From positions 1,579,156 to 1,604,862 of the forward strand of contig NZ_LT962671.1 of NCBI RefSeq assembly GCF_900199545.1: a DNA stretch of 25,707 bases, read 5' to 3'. Every line of letters starts with the position of its first letter. The first letter of the stretch is position 1. This DNA is from Raoultibacter massiliensis (GTDB lineage Bacteria; Actinomycetota; Coriobacteriia; Coriobacteriales; Eggerthellaceae). This document shows, one piece after another, positions 17,215 through 25,300 of this stretch. A program made the position numbers and the translations under genes. The notes beneath the pieces are model-generated. The model saw nothing but the letters and a program-made list of their open reading frames with translations, was not told the DNA's origin and searched no databases.

Positions 17215-17805
17215 TTACAGAGCGCCGCCTGCGAACGCCTGGCTGAGCGCGGTGTCGAATCCGGGGCCGGGCTCCCAGGTGTTGCCGTTGAGCACATAGG
17301 GAAGATCGACGGTGTTCGTCTCGACCGGAGCCTCGCCGATTCCCTCCATGAGCATGGTGCCCATCATCTGGTTGAGCTCATCCATGGATTTGCTCATAGC
17401 CTCAGGATCCTCGGTGAGCGCCGTCACCTTATCCATGAAGATGTTGATGCCCTCTGCGAGCGACTTGCAGGTGATGGTCACGGTTGCGGTGGCGTTTTCG
17501 CCGTCAACCGTCACGTTGTCCACCGAATAGTCGAACCCATCGAGCCACGTGCGGCAGAACTCCTCCATGTCGATGCCGTACTCTTCGAGCCCGGCGTTCG
17601 CCGCGCCGGCACCGGCCATGATCTCGTCGAGAGCGGCCTGGTCGAGGTTCTTGATGCTTTCAAGCTCCTCGGTCACGCCTTTGCGGATGACATCCTCGGC
17701 GGACTCCCCGCCGCATGCCACAAGCCCGGTGAGCATCGTAGCCGCAAGCGCGACGGCGAGCGCAAGCAGCGCCCCCTTTGTAAGCGATTTCTTCGTTGTT
17801 TCCAA
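17215..17805 (-). CDS. Secreted lipoprotein of unknown function
   Basis: The 196-residue protein has a classic lipoprotein signal: basic METTKKSLTK, a hydrophobic run, then the lipobox LVAC with Cys31 as the lipidated residue, followed by GGES. The mature part is acidic and mostly helical at first (residues 35-75), then holds a strand-rich stretch (NVTVDGENATATVTITCKS). The layout resembles the small DUF4878/DUF5105-type lipoproteins common in Gram-positive gut bacteria, but I cannot assign the family. The start is TTG at 17805, supported by an AGGAGG site 4 bases away. It is flanked by its own terminator, so it is probably a separate transcript. Confidence 0.85.
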   Translation of the reverse strand: METTKKSLTKGALLALAVALAATMLTGLVACGGESAEDVIRKGVTEELESIKNLDQAALDEIMAGAGAANAGLEEYGIDMEEFCRTWLDGFDYSVDNVTVDGENATATVTITCKSLAEGINIFMDKVTALTEDPEAMSKSMDELNQMMGTMLMEGIGEAPVETNTVDLPYVLNGNTWEPGPGFDTALSQAFAGGAL

Positions 17806-17884
17806 TTTCCCTCCTAGAAATACCGTACATCTACACGTCGCTCAGTATACAAGATGTTATATGAACATAGGCGGGAATAATGAA

Positions 17885-17890
17885 ATTATA
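17885..17890 (-). promoter_or_regulatory. Candidate -10 element for the lipoprotein gene
   Basis: A perfect TATAAT on the minus strand lies in the AT-rich part of the 240-base gap between rpiB and the lipoprotein. It would give a leader of about 70 bases. No good -35 is seen at 16-18 bases (TGAATG at 17), so the call is tentative. Confidence 0.35.
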
Positions 17891-18045
17891 TGTTTGCTTA
17901 TTCGTACCATTCACGGACGGGGCAAGCGGGCAAGCCCCGAACCGGCAGCCGGAAGGCATCGCGGGGAAATGCGTCGATTTCACATTTGATCAGGAAAAAC
18001 ACGCTGCTCATCGAGGAAGCCTGCAAACCCCCTGCCGGATGCCGA

Positions 18046-18480
18046 CTAGTCGAGCGCCATGATCTTCTCAACGCGGCCGGCATGGCGCCCGCCACCGAAC
18101 TCGGTTGCGATGAACGCATCGAGGATGGCCTCGTTTTCCGCAAGCTCGACGAAACGGCCCGAAAGCGCGATCACGTTGGCATCGTTGTGCTCGCGGCACA
18201 GCGCGGCGAATTCGGGGGTGACGATGTTGGCCGCGCGGACGCCTGCAACCTTGTCGGCGGCCATGGCCATGCCGATGCCGGTTCCGCAAACGAGCACGCC
18301 CCTATCGGCTCGATCTTCGGCGACGTCGTGCGCGACGAGGGCGGCGTAATCGGGATAGTCGACGCGATCGTCGGTATCGGGTCCGCGATCGGCGACGTCG
18401 TGACCCTGTGAAACCAGATAGTCAACCAGCTGCTGCTTCTGTTCGAATCCCGCATGATCGCTTGCTATCGATATCCTCAT
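18046..18480 (-). CDS. rpiB: Ribose-5-phosphate isomerase B / LacAB-family sugar-phosphate isomerase
   Basis: The 144-residue protein starts with the family motif MRISIASDHAGFEQK. It carries the catalytic cysteine C65 in GVLVCGTGIGMAMAADK (base for the isomerisation) and the late EFGGGRHAGRV. The reaction is ribulose 5-phosphate to and from ribose 5-phosphate in the pentose phosphate pathway. Galactose-6-phosphate isomerase (LacA/LacB) is a close relative, but single-gene context near glyA and sua5 favours RpiB. GAAGGAAGG precedes the ATG by 8 bases. It follows glpK by 53 bases. Confidence 0.93.
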   Translation of the reverse strand: MRISIASDHAGFEQKQQLVDYLVSQGHDVADRGPDTDDRVDYPDYAALVAHDVAEDRADRGVLVCGTGIGMAMAADKVAGVRAANIVTPEFAALCREHNDANVIALSGRFVELAENEAILDAFIATEFGGGRHAGRVEKIMALD

Positions 18481-18533
18481 CGCTAACCTTCCTTCGCCTT
18501 CACCGTTTCATCGCCGCCCGCAATCGGACGCAT

Positions 18534-20030
18534 CTACGCCGTGCGCGTCCGCCCGATCGCCTTTTGCCAGCCCGCAAGCAGCGCGTCTCTCGTCTTCGAC
18601 GGCATATCGGGATGAAACGTCGTGTCTTCCGCCCGCATGTCGCACAACTCGCCGGTGCTCTTCCAAAATCCGGTGCGCAAGCCCGCAAGATAGGCGGCCC
18701 CGAGCGCCGTCGTCTCGGTATTGTGAGGGCGCGCGAGCGGCGTCTGCAAGAGGTCCGATTGGAACTGCATGAGAAAATCGTTCGCCGACGCTCCCCCATC
18801 CACGTTGAGCACGCGCATCCGCTTGCCCGCATCGGCCTCCATGGCGCTGACGAGGTCATGCACCTGAAAGGCCAGCGACTCGAGGGCCGCGCGCACGACA
18901 TGGGCCTTGGACGTTCCGCGCGTGAGCCCGTAGATCGCGCCGCGTGCTTCGGCATCCCAGTAAGGCGCGCCGAGCCCGGTGAACGCGGGCACCACGTACA
19001 CGCCGCCCGTATCGGCCACGGATCGGGCAAGCTGCTCTGTTTCTTCGGCCGAATCGATCAGCCCCAATTCGTCGCGCAGCCATTGGACGAGCGCACCTGC
19101 GACGAACACGCTGCCCTCGAGGGCGTACTCGGTACTGGCGGCATCGGGCCCCGATGCCGCGATGGTGGTCACAAGGTTGTTCTTCGACGCACACGCCTCG
19201 TTTCCGGTGTGCATGAGCAAAAAGCACCCCGTCCCGTACGTGTTCTTCGCTTCGCCCGCCGCATAGCAGCACTGGCCGAACAACGCCGACTGCTGGTCTC
19301 CTGCAACGCCCGCGATCGGTATGCCGCCGACAACGCCCGGATGGGCGGTCTCGCCGAAATACGACGACGAGGGCCTCACTTCGGGAAGCATCGACGCGGG
19401 CACGTCGAACAGGTCGAGCAGCCATGGATCCCATCGGCCCTCGTGGATGTCGTAGAGCATGGTCCTGCTCGCGTTGGTCACATCGGTTGCGTGGACTTTG
19501 CCGTAGGTGAGCGACCAGACAAGCCAGCTATCGACCGTACCGAAAGCGAGCCGACCGGCTTCGGCCGCCGCGCGGGCGCCGGGCGTGTTGTCGAGGATCC
19601 ATTTGATCTTGCTTGCCGAGAAGTACGCGTCGGGCAAAAGACCCGTTTTCGCCGTGATGCGCGCCGCAACCTCAGGATCCGAGCACAGCTCTTCGATGAT
19701 GGGCGCCGTCCTGCGGCACTGCCATACGATCGCATTGGATACGGGCACTCCCGTCTCGCGATCCCACACCACGGTGGTCTCGCGCTGGTTCGTGATGCCG
19801 ATGCTATCGATCTGACCGGGCCCGACATCGCGGGAAACGAGCAGCTCGGTCAAAGCGGCCAGCTGGGAAGACAGGATATCTTGGGGATTGTGCTCAACCC
19901 AACCGGGCTGGGGATAGAGCTGTTCGAAGGGGTGCTGCGCCATATCGACGAGCTTGCCGGCCCGATCGAACAGGATGGCGCGCGACGATGTGGTTCCCTG
20001 ATCGAGCGCGACGACGTATTTCTTGGGCAT
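18534..20030 (-). CDS. glpK: Glycerol kinase
   Basis: The 498-residue FGGY-family kinase makes sn-glycerol 3-phosphate from glycerol and ATP. The phosphate-binding loop is D10QGTTSSRA, the substrate residues R83-E84 are in NQRETTVVWD, and the catalytic base is D245 in GVAGDQQSALFGQ. The late VDGGASANDFLMQFQ loop binds adenine. The start at 20030 is preferred because GAAAGG lies 9 bases upstream and the length equals the E. coli enzyme; ATGs at 20036 and 20051 are in frame but too close to, or before, the ribosome site. It is a single gene with no glpF or glpD visible nearby. Confidence 0.97.
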   Translation of the reverse strand: MPKKYVVALDQGTTSSRAILFDRAGKLVDMAQHPFEQLYPQPGWVEHNPQDILSSQLAALTELLVSRDVGPGQIDSIGITNQRETTVVWDRETGVPVSNAIVWQCRRTAPIIEELCSDPEVAARITAKTGLLPDAYFSASKIKWILDNTPGARAAAEAGRLAFGTVDSWLVWSLTYGKVHATDVTNASRTMLYDIHEGRWDPWLLDLFDVPASMLPEVRPSSSYFGETAHPGVVGGIPIAGVAGDQQSALFGQCCYAAGEAKNTYGTGCFLLMHTGNEACASKNNLVTTIAASGPDAASTEYALEGSVFVAGALVQWLRDELGLIDSAEETEQLARSVADTGGVYVVPAFTGLGAPYWDAEARGAIYGLTRGTSKAHVVRAALESLAFQVHDLVSAMEADAGKRMRVLNVDGGASANDFLMQFQSDLLQTPLARPHNTETTALGAAYLAGLRTGFWKSTGELCDMRAEDTTFHPDMPSKTRDALLAGWQKAIGRTRTA

Positions 20031-20086
20031 GAACATGTGCCTTTCGTTCAATGCAGTTGCAGGACGGTATGGGGTCTCTCGCTACC

Positions 20087-20115
20087 ATGATACGGCGATG
20101 GCGACGGCCGCGCAA
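20087..20115 (-). promoter_or_regulatory. Candidate promoter of glpK
   Basis: On the minus strand TTGCGC (20110-20115) and TATCAT (20087-20092) are 17 bases apart, matching 3/6 and 5/6 of consensus. The predicted leader is about 50 bases. The gap to the next gene (276 bases) is GC-rich and shows nothing else convincing. Confidence 0.4.
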
Positions 20116-20306
20116 CGCGCAAAACCGTCGATCGGCCGAGAGGCAAAGGCAAGCACCCCCAACACGCGCGCACGAAGCAATCGCGGAGCCGGCCCGCTTC
20201 GTGCCGCTTCCGCTCGACGTCGCCCCGTCACGCGCACCCGGGGCAAGCGCGTGCGCGCGAACAGCCGCAGGCCGAAACCCGCATCCGCAGGCGTCCTGCG
20301 ATTGGA

Positions 20307-21293
20307 TCAACCCGCCTTGTGCGCATCGATCCAATCAGCCACATCGGCAAAAACCTCGGCGCGGCCGGGCTCGTTGAGTATCTCGTGTCGCATGCCCTCG
20401 TAAAGCTTCAGATCTATGTCCTTGACGCCCGCGCGACGGTACTGCTCGACCGCGCGCTCGACGCCCTTGCCGTTGTCCCCCACAGGGTCGAGCGCACCGG
20501 CGATGAAAAGCAACGGCAGCTCGGCGGGGACCGCCTGGGCGGCGGCGGCCGTCACCACTTCGCCGGTCAGATCGGTCAGGGTCGCGTAGCCGCCAGCAGA
20601 GAACATGACGCCGCACGATTCGTCGGCGATATAGGCATCGACGACCGCGTCGTCGGTGGAAATCCAGTCGAACGGGGTGCGCGCGTTCTCGATTTTCTTG
20701 GCGAAGGCGCCGGCACCGAGCCCGTCGAGAAACGCGCTCTTGTACGCCTCGCCCTTCGATGAGGCGATGCGGCGGGCGATGATGTTGCCGAACTTCGAAA
20801 GAAGCAGGGGTTGCTGGCCCGTGCCGCAGATGACGGCGGCGGCGAGACCCGCGGCGTTGCGCGCGAGATAGGCGCGCACGATGAAGCTTCCCATCGAATG
20901 GCCGAACATGATGTAGGGAGTCTGCCGCGCATAGCGCGAAGCGACCGTCTTGCGCAGTTCGTGCACGTCGTTGATGAGCACGTCCTTGCCGCCGACACTC
21001 GGAAGGCAACCCCACTCGCTGGGATCGGAGACGCTTTTCCCATGCCCCACGTGATCGTTCGCGCAGACGATATAACCGCGGCTCACCAGATAACGGGCGA
21101 ATTCATCGTAGCGCTCGACGTGCTCGGACATGCCGTGCACGATCTGCACGATTCCGGCAGGAGCAATGCCGGGGCTTTTCTCGGGCTCCCACGTAAGCGC
21201 TCTGATCTGGGTCTTTCCATCGCTTGAACGATATCCGAGCTTGTTGGCCTTTACAGACGTTCGTGCACCCGTGCGCGAAGCGCTCGTGTTCAT
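20307..21293 (-). CDS. Alpha/beta hydrolase, monoacylglycerol lipase / lysophospholipase type
   Basis: The 328-residue protein has a serine-hydrolase triad: Ser133 in the elbow GHSMG (131-135), an acid at Asp269 or Asp273 (GALDPVGDNG), and His303 (MRHEIL). The oxyanion region VHGMSEHVERY (52-62) is the form found in Gram-positive monoacylglycerol lipase/lysophospholipase (hydrolase_4) proteins. The first 15 residues are polar with no signal peptide, so it acts inside the cell. It lies upstream of glpK on the same strand. Release of glycerol or glycerophospho-products that glpK then uses is a plausible link, but unproved. GGGAGG precedes the ATG. Confidence 0.9.
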   Translation of the reverse strand: MNTSASRTGARTSVKANKLGYRSSDGKTQIRALTWEPEKSPGIAPAGIVQIVHGMSEHVERYDEFARYLVSRGYIVCANDHVGHGKSVSDPSEWGCLPSVGGKDVLINDVHELRKTVASRYARQTPYIMFGHSMGSFIVRAYLARNAAGLAAAVICGTGQQPLLLSKFGNIIARRIASSKGEAYKSAFLDGLGAGAFAKKIENARTPFDWISTDDAVVDAYIADESCGVMFSAGGYATLTDLTGEVVTAAAAQAVPAELPLLFIAGALDPVGDNGKGVERAVEQYRRAGVKDIDLKLYEGMRHEILNEPGRAEVFADVADWIDAHKAG

Positions 21294-21325
21294 GGCAGTA
21301 CCTCCCTCAAGGTTGCTGAAACACC

Positions 21326-21331
21326 ATTATA
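21326..21331 (-). promoter_or_regulatory. Candidate -10 element for the hydrolase gene
   Basis: A perfect TATAAT on the minus strand lies 32 bases before the hydrolase ATG, which would give a leader of about 25 bases. No clear -35 hexamer is present in the GC-rich stretch upstream. Confidence 0.45.
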
Positions 21332-21448
21332 CCCGAACCCGAGCCCCACCGACGCTCGCTGCGATATCGAGTCGAATACGACGCCCGTGGCGACGGCGAT
21401 CGCCGGCCTGCAGCCGAAACCCGAAGGCGGCTCCGCCCCCGCACGGCC

Positions 21449-22060
21449 CTAGCCGAGCGCCTGGATGTCGGCAATGGAGATGCCGCCTTCGCGGACCATG
21501 GCCGGATGATCGCCCGTACAGTCGAGCACCGTCGACGCGACCCCGCTCTTCTCGGTGTCATCGCGCAGGGCAACCGTCACCTCGCGAAGCAAGGCGGGAT
21601 CGAGCTCCCCGAATACCCGCGGGGGCTTCTGCCCGCTTATGTTCGCCGATGTGGTTGCCAAGGGGAAACCAACCCGCTCGATGAGCCTGAGCGCCAGCGC
21701 GTTGTCGGGCATGCGCAGCGCGATCGTTCCGCTTTGCGACTGGAAGGGCTCGGGCACGTTCAAGCCCGCCTTCACGATCAGCGTCAGGGGGCCAGGCCAA
21801 AACGTTCGAGCCAGAATATGCGCGAATTCGGGCACGGCCTTGCCGTACAGCGACAAGGCGTCGGGGGTGCCCACAAGCCATGCCACGGGCTTTCCATGGT
21901 CGCGCCGCTTGATGTCGTAGAGGACCTCGGGGCTTTTCGCCATGCCGACGGCAACGCCGAGGCCGTATACCGTATCGGTGGGGAACACGACGGGCAAACC
22001 CGCGGAGAGCGCCGCCACCGCGCTCGCCATGCCCCGTTCGTAAGATTCGCTGTCTTCCAT
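21449..22060 (-). CDS. L-threonylcarbamoyladenylate synthase (YrdC/Sua5 family)
   Basis: The 203-residue protein makes threonylcarbamoyl-AMP from threonine, bicarbonate and ATP, the first step of the t6A modification of ANN-decoding tRNAs. Family motifs are present: VVFPTDTVYGLGVAVG (about 24-40), the KRRDHGKP nucleotide region (about 52-59) and PLATTSANISGQ (about 140). Length matches the single-domain YrdC form; the extra Sua5 C-terminal domain is absent. The start at 22060 is chosen because the conserved domain begins soon after (MEDSESYERGMASAV); the frame stays open to 22183 with other ATGs, and no strong ribosome site settles it. Confidence 0.92.
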   Translation of the reverse strand: MEDSESYERGMASAVAALSAGLPVVFPTDTVYGLGVAVGMAKSPEVLYDIKRRDHGKPVAWLVGTPDALSLYGKAVPEFAHILARTFWPGPLTLIVKAGLNVPEPFQSQSGTIALRMPDNALALRLIERVGFPLATTSANISGQKPPRVFGELDPALLREVTVALRDDTEKSGVASTVLDCTGDHPAMVREGGISIADIQALG

Positions 22061-22207
22061 AGTCGCATCGCTTTCTGCCGCATGCGCGCAAACGGCTCCG
22101 TGCATCGATTCAACAGCGGCAACCGCCCGCCATAGGCGGATCGCCGGGCCATGCATTGTAGCACGACCGCAGATGCCGGTCACGAAACGGCAGGCGCTGC
22201 GCTCAAA

Positions 22208-22220
22208 CGGCAGCCTGCCG
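22208..22220 (-). terminator. Short hairpin after the ECF operon (weak terminator candidate)
   Basis: On the minus strand CGGCA-GGC-TGCCG is followed by TTTG, 22 bases beyond the S-component stop. The stem is only 5 bp and the T-run short, so it is a weak candidate. Confidence 0.3.
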
Positions 22221-22241
22221 AAACGGTGCCACCCATGCGCC

Positions 22242-22925
22242 TCAGATCCCGTATTTTCCCTTGATGCGCTTGAGCTTTTTCACCCAGGGCTGGTAGAGAA
22301 TTGCCAAAAACAGCACGGTTGCCGCACCGTGAACGAGATCGAAGGGAAGCCCCGCGCCGTAGGCGACAAGCGCCGTCTGCCACGTGATGGGGTGAACGTA
22401 TCCCACGATATGCCAGCTGTTCAGCAAAAACCCGTAGAGCAAAGGCGCCGCGAATCCATACAGGTATATGGGCACGGGCTTTTCGAACGCTCCGCGGTCT
22501 GCAAGCACACCGGCGAAATAGCCGATAAGCCCCCATGCGTACATCTGCCATGGCGTCCACGGCCCCTGCCCGAAGAACAGGTTGGACACGAGCGCCGCAA
22601 GCGCGCCCACCATGAAACCCGTTTGCCGGCCGAACACGGCGCCCGCGACGATGGCAATCGCCGAAACGGGCTTGAAGTCCGGCACCGCCGCAAACAGAAT
22701 GCGCCCCGCTGCGGCGAGGGCCGCAAGCACAACCGTGGGCATGATCTGGCGAAGCATCGGCTGCGAAGCCTCGAAGCGGGCGAAGAACACGACTATCGCG
22801 CCGACGACCACGCCCATCGAGAGAAGCGCCGTCTGATCGATCTGAAACACCGCACTGAGCCCGAGCCCGACGAGAACGGCGAGCAGCGCGGGGATTTCCA
22901 GCCGAGAAAGAATCCGGGCGGCCAT
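22242..22925 (-). CDS. ECF transporter substrate-binding (S) component
   Basis: The 227-residue membrane protein has about six helices plus an N-terminal pair. Signature segments are AIVAGAVFGRQTGFMVGALA, then SNLFFGQGPWTPWQMYAWGL, a pattern I associate with the ECF S components placed beside DUF4430 proteins, some proposed or shown to carry cobalamin-type cargo. It should give the transporter its substrate specificity. The start at 22925 lies 1 base after the ATPase stop, so the two are coupled. The C-terminus is basic (KKLKRIKGKYGI). The cargo is uncertain: corrinoid or another small vitamin. Confidence 0.82.
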   Translation of the reverse strand: MAARILSRLEIPALLAVLVGLGLSAVFQIDQTALLSMGVVVGAIVVFFARFEASQPMLRQIMPTVVLAALAAAGRILFAAVPDFKPVSAIAIVAGAVFGRQTGFMVGALAALVSNLFFGQGPWTPWQMYAWGLIGYFAGVLADRGAFEKPVPIYLYGFAAPLLYGFLLNSWHIVGYVHPITWQTALVAYGAGLPFDLVHGAATVLFLAILYQPWVKKLKRIKGKYGI

Positions 22926-22926
22926 C

Positions 22927-24375
22927 TCAGCCGACCTCCTCGGCAAGGCCCCGGCTTGCCCACAACCGCAAAAACCCATCCTCCCGATAGCGGTAGAACA
23001 GGTTGTTCGAGAAAAACGCATCCACTGGCTCGGTGCTTGCCACGGCGCCGTCGAACAGCATGGAAACCTCGTCGGCGAGAACCGAGGCGAACGCAAGATC
23101 GTGGGTTGCGAACACGATCGTCGCCCCCCTCCCGCGCAGATCGCCAAGAGCACTTCCCAATTCGAGCTTCGCGTTCGCGTCGAGCCCCTTGGTGGGTTCG
23201 TCGAGGAGCAGCAGTTCGGGCTCTGTGAGCAGCAGCTTCGCAAAGGCAAGGCTCTGCTGCTGCCCGCCGCTCAGATCGAACGGATGCCGATGCGCCAACG
23301 CCGACAGCCCGAAGCGCTCGGCCATCGAGAAAACCTCCGGCTCGCCGTATCCGCACGCGCTTTGCCACTCGCGCAGCTCTTCGCCCACGGTATCGCACAC
23401 GAACAGCGCTTTCGGATTTTGGGGCAGCAGCGCCTGGCGCGACCGCAGCGCGTTTTCCACGCGCCCGCGCTCCGGTTTGAGCACCCCCGCGGCAAGGCGC
23501 AGCAGCGTGGACTTCCCCGATCCGTTGCCGCCCACGAGCGCATGGATGCCGCCTTTGCGGATATCGATATCGGCGCCGCGCAGCACCCAAGCCCGATCGC
23601 GCGCGTATCGGAAGAACACGTCGGTGCTGGAAACGCACGATTCTCCCAAGCTCCCGGCCGCTCGGCGCTGCCCGCGCGGCATCGGATTGCCGACGAGCTC
23701 CCCGAGCGCCACCCTCTCGATTCCCCGATCGCCGAGCGCGAAGGCTTCGGTCGCGTAATCGGTCATCGACTCAGGGGCATGGGTTGCGACGACGACGGTT
23801 ATCCCGAGTTCTCGGTTGATTCGGAACAGCGCGTGGAGGAAGCTCTTCTCGGCGATCGGATCGAGCTGGGACGTCGGTTCGTCAAGCAGAAGGAGCCTCG
23901 GCTGCATCGCAAGGATCCCCGCAAGATTCACCAACTGCTTCTGCCCGCCGGAAAGATGGGCGGTCTCCGCATGCAGCCATGGCTCGATCCCGAAAAACGC
24001 AGCGGCTTCGGCGACGCGGCGGCGCATCGCATCGGAATCGACGCCAAGGTTTTCGAGCCCGAATGCAAGCTCATGCACGACGGTATCGCATACGATCTGG
24101 TTTTCGGGACTCTGGAAAACGTAGCCGACCGATGAAAGAATGCTGCGCCTATCGGAAAAATCGAGCGGAGACCCGAGCACCTCTATCGAGCCGCGCCGCT
24201 CGCCGACAGGAGCGATCTCGGGCTTGCAGCATCGGAGGAGCGTCGTTTTGCCGCATCCCGTCCTGCCGACCAGGAGCGCGAAGGACCCCTCTTCGATGCG
24301 AAGGCTCAGATCCCTCAAGACGGGGTCCTCCCCCGGATAGGAGAAGCTGAAGCCGTCCACTTTAAGCGCGTCCAT
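22927..24375 (-). CDS. ECF transporter ATPase with two fused ABC domains
   Basis: One 482-residue chain contains both ATPase halves of an energy-coupling factor module. Domain 1 has Walker A GRTGCGKT (37-44), the signature LSGGQKQ (141-147) and Walker B LLLLDEP (161-167). Domain 2 has Walker A GGNGSGKS (282-289), LSGGQQQ (368-374) and a second LLLLDEP near 390. Most ECF systems use two separate genes (ecfA1, ecfA2); the fused form occurs in dedicated single-substrate systems. The start at 24375 is set by GGGAGG 6 bases upstream; it overlaps the T-component gene by 14 bases. It powers the membrane parts encoded on either side. Confidence 0.95.
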   Translation of the reverse strand: MDALKVDGFSFSYPGEDPVLRDLSLRIEEGSFALLVGRTGCGKTTLLRCCKPEIAPVGERRGSIEVLGSPLDFSDRRSILSSVGYVFQSPENQIVCDTVVHELAFGLENLGVDSDAMRRRVAEAAAFFGIEPWLHAETAHLSGGQKQLVNLAGILAMQPRLLLLDEPTSQLDPIAEKSFLHALFRINRELGITVVVATHAPESMTDYATEAFALGDRGIERVALGELVGNPMPRGQRRAAGSLGESCVSSTDVFFRYARDRAWVLRGADIDIRKGGIHALVGGNGSGKSTLLRLAAGVLKPERGRVENALRSRQALLPQNPKALFVCDTVGEELREWQSACGYGEPEVFSMAERFGLSALAHRHPFDLSGGQQQSLAFAKLLLTEPELLLLDEPTKGLDANAKLELGSALGDLRGRGATIVFATHDLAFASVLADEVSMLFDGAVASTEPVDAFFSNNLFYRYREDGFLRLWASRGLAEEVG

Positions 24376-25297
24376 CAAAAACCTCCCGCGACGATCGCAT
24401 CGCACCTTCGATACTCCTCCACCGCACGCGATCGACTCCTTCGGCGATCAGGGGAAGGAAGGCAAGGAGGGCATACGGGGCATAACCCCACCAGACGACA
24501 AGCTCGCTCATAGCCGGGTAAAAACTGTACTGCGCGCAGGCGATCCCCGCAAGAAGCGCATTGCCGATCACCAGGATGCCGAGCACGGCGCAGGCGATGC
24601 CGTCTGCCGCCCTGAACCGATACGGCCGATACCGCGTGCGCACGGACGAAGCGCCCCATCCGCGGGCCTTCATCGCATCGGCCCGCTCAAGCGAATCCTC
24701 CATCGCCCAGCCCATAAGCACCGTAACGATGCGACCCATCCACGAAACGCGCTCGCGCAGCGTTTTCGGGCGGGTTTTCAAACATGCAGCCTGCACGGAT
24801 TCGATCTCCTTGCCGCGCCCGACGAACTGGGGAACCAGACGCGCCGCCATCGAAAGCGCAAGCGCGATGGTCGGCGCAACGTTGCCGAACAGCAGCATGA
24901 TCTTGTCGGTGGTCAAGATGCGCGAGGCGTCGGCAAACCACAAGAGCACCGCCATGAGCATGAAACCCATGCACAGCCCGTAGGCGAAGCTTTCCGCATA
25001 CACCGCCTGATGCCCGATGCGAAAAAGCTCGGTTGAGCCCATTGACGAAAACAGCGGATTGACCACCGCGATGAGAACGACGAAAGGCAGCTGCGTCGCC
25101 ATAGTGCGAAACGTGGATGACGGACCTTTCAGCCATATGCCGCACGCTGCCGCCGCCGCAAGCGAAACGGCAATGTAGACCGGCTGCATCGCCGCCATGG
25201 TCATGACGAGCATGGCGGCAAAGTACGCGAACGCGACGACCGGATGGTACCGCTCGAATACCGTAGCTGCTCCCCCGCTTTCGAACCTCGGATCCAT
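24362..25297 (-). CDS. ECF transporter T component (EcfT)
   Basis: The 311-residue membrane protein has about five to seven helices. The coupling motif that grips the ATPases is visible as ADAMKARGWG (about residues 207-216), the Ala-Arg-Gly box of EcfT proteins. The preceding cytoplasmic helix (MAARLVPQFVGRGKEIESVQ) is also typical. Its end overlaps the ATPase gene and its start lies 3 bases after the DUF4430 gene, so all four are one operon. The C-terminus extends past the usual length with a basic tail. Confidence 0.92.
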   Translation of the reverse strand: MDPRFESGGAATVFERYHPVVAFAYFAAMLVMTMAAMQPVYIAVSLAAAAACGIWLKGPSSTFRTMATQLPFVVLIAVVNPLFSSMGSTELFRIGHQAVYAESFAYGLCMGFMLMAVLLWFADASRILTTDKIMLLFGNVAPTIALALSMAARLVPQFVGRGKEIESVQAACLKTRPKTLRERVSWMGRIVTVLMGWAMEDSLERADAMKARGWGASSVRTRYRPYRFRAADGIACAVLGILVIGNALLAGIACAQYSFYPAMSELVVWWGYAPYALLAFLPLIAEGVDRVRWRSIEGAMRSSREVFDGRA

Positions 25298-25300
25298 CGG

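Noticed and set aside
17918..17939. Inverted repeat CGGGGC/GCCCCG with a 10-base loop
   Set aside because: The stem is only 6 bp, all G-C, with no T-run; such stems are frequent by chance in this base composition.
21394..21405. Perfect 12-base palindrome CGGCGATCGCCG
   Set aside because: It contains the octamer GCGATCGC known from cyanobacteria, but a single copy in a GC-rich intergenic stretch is expected by chance.
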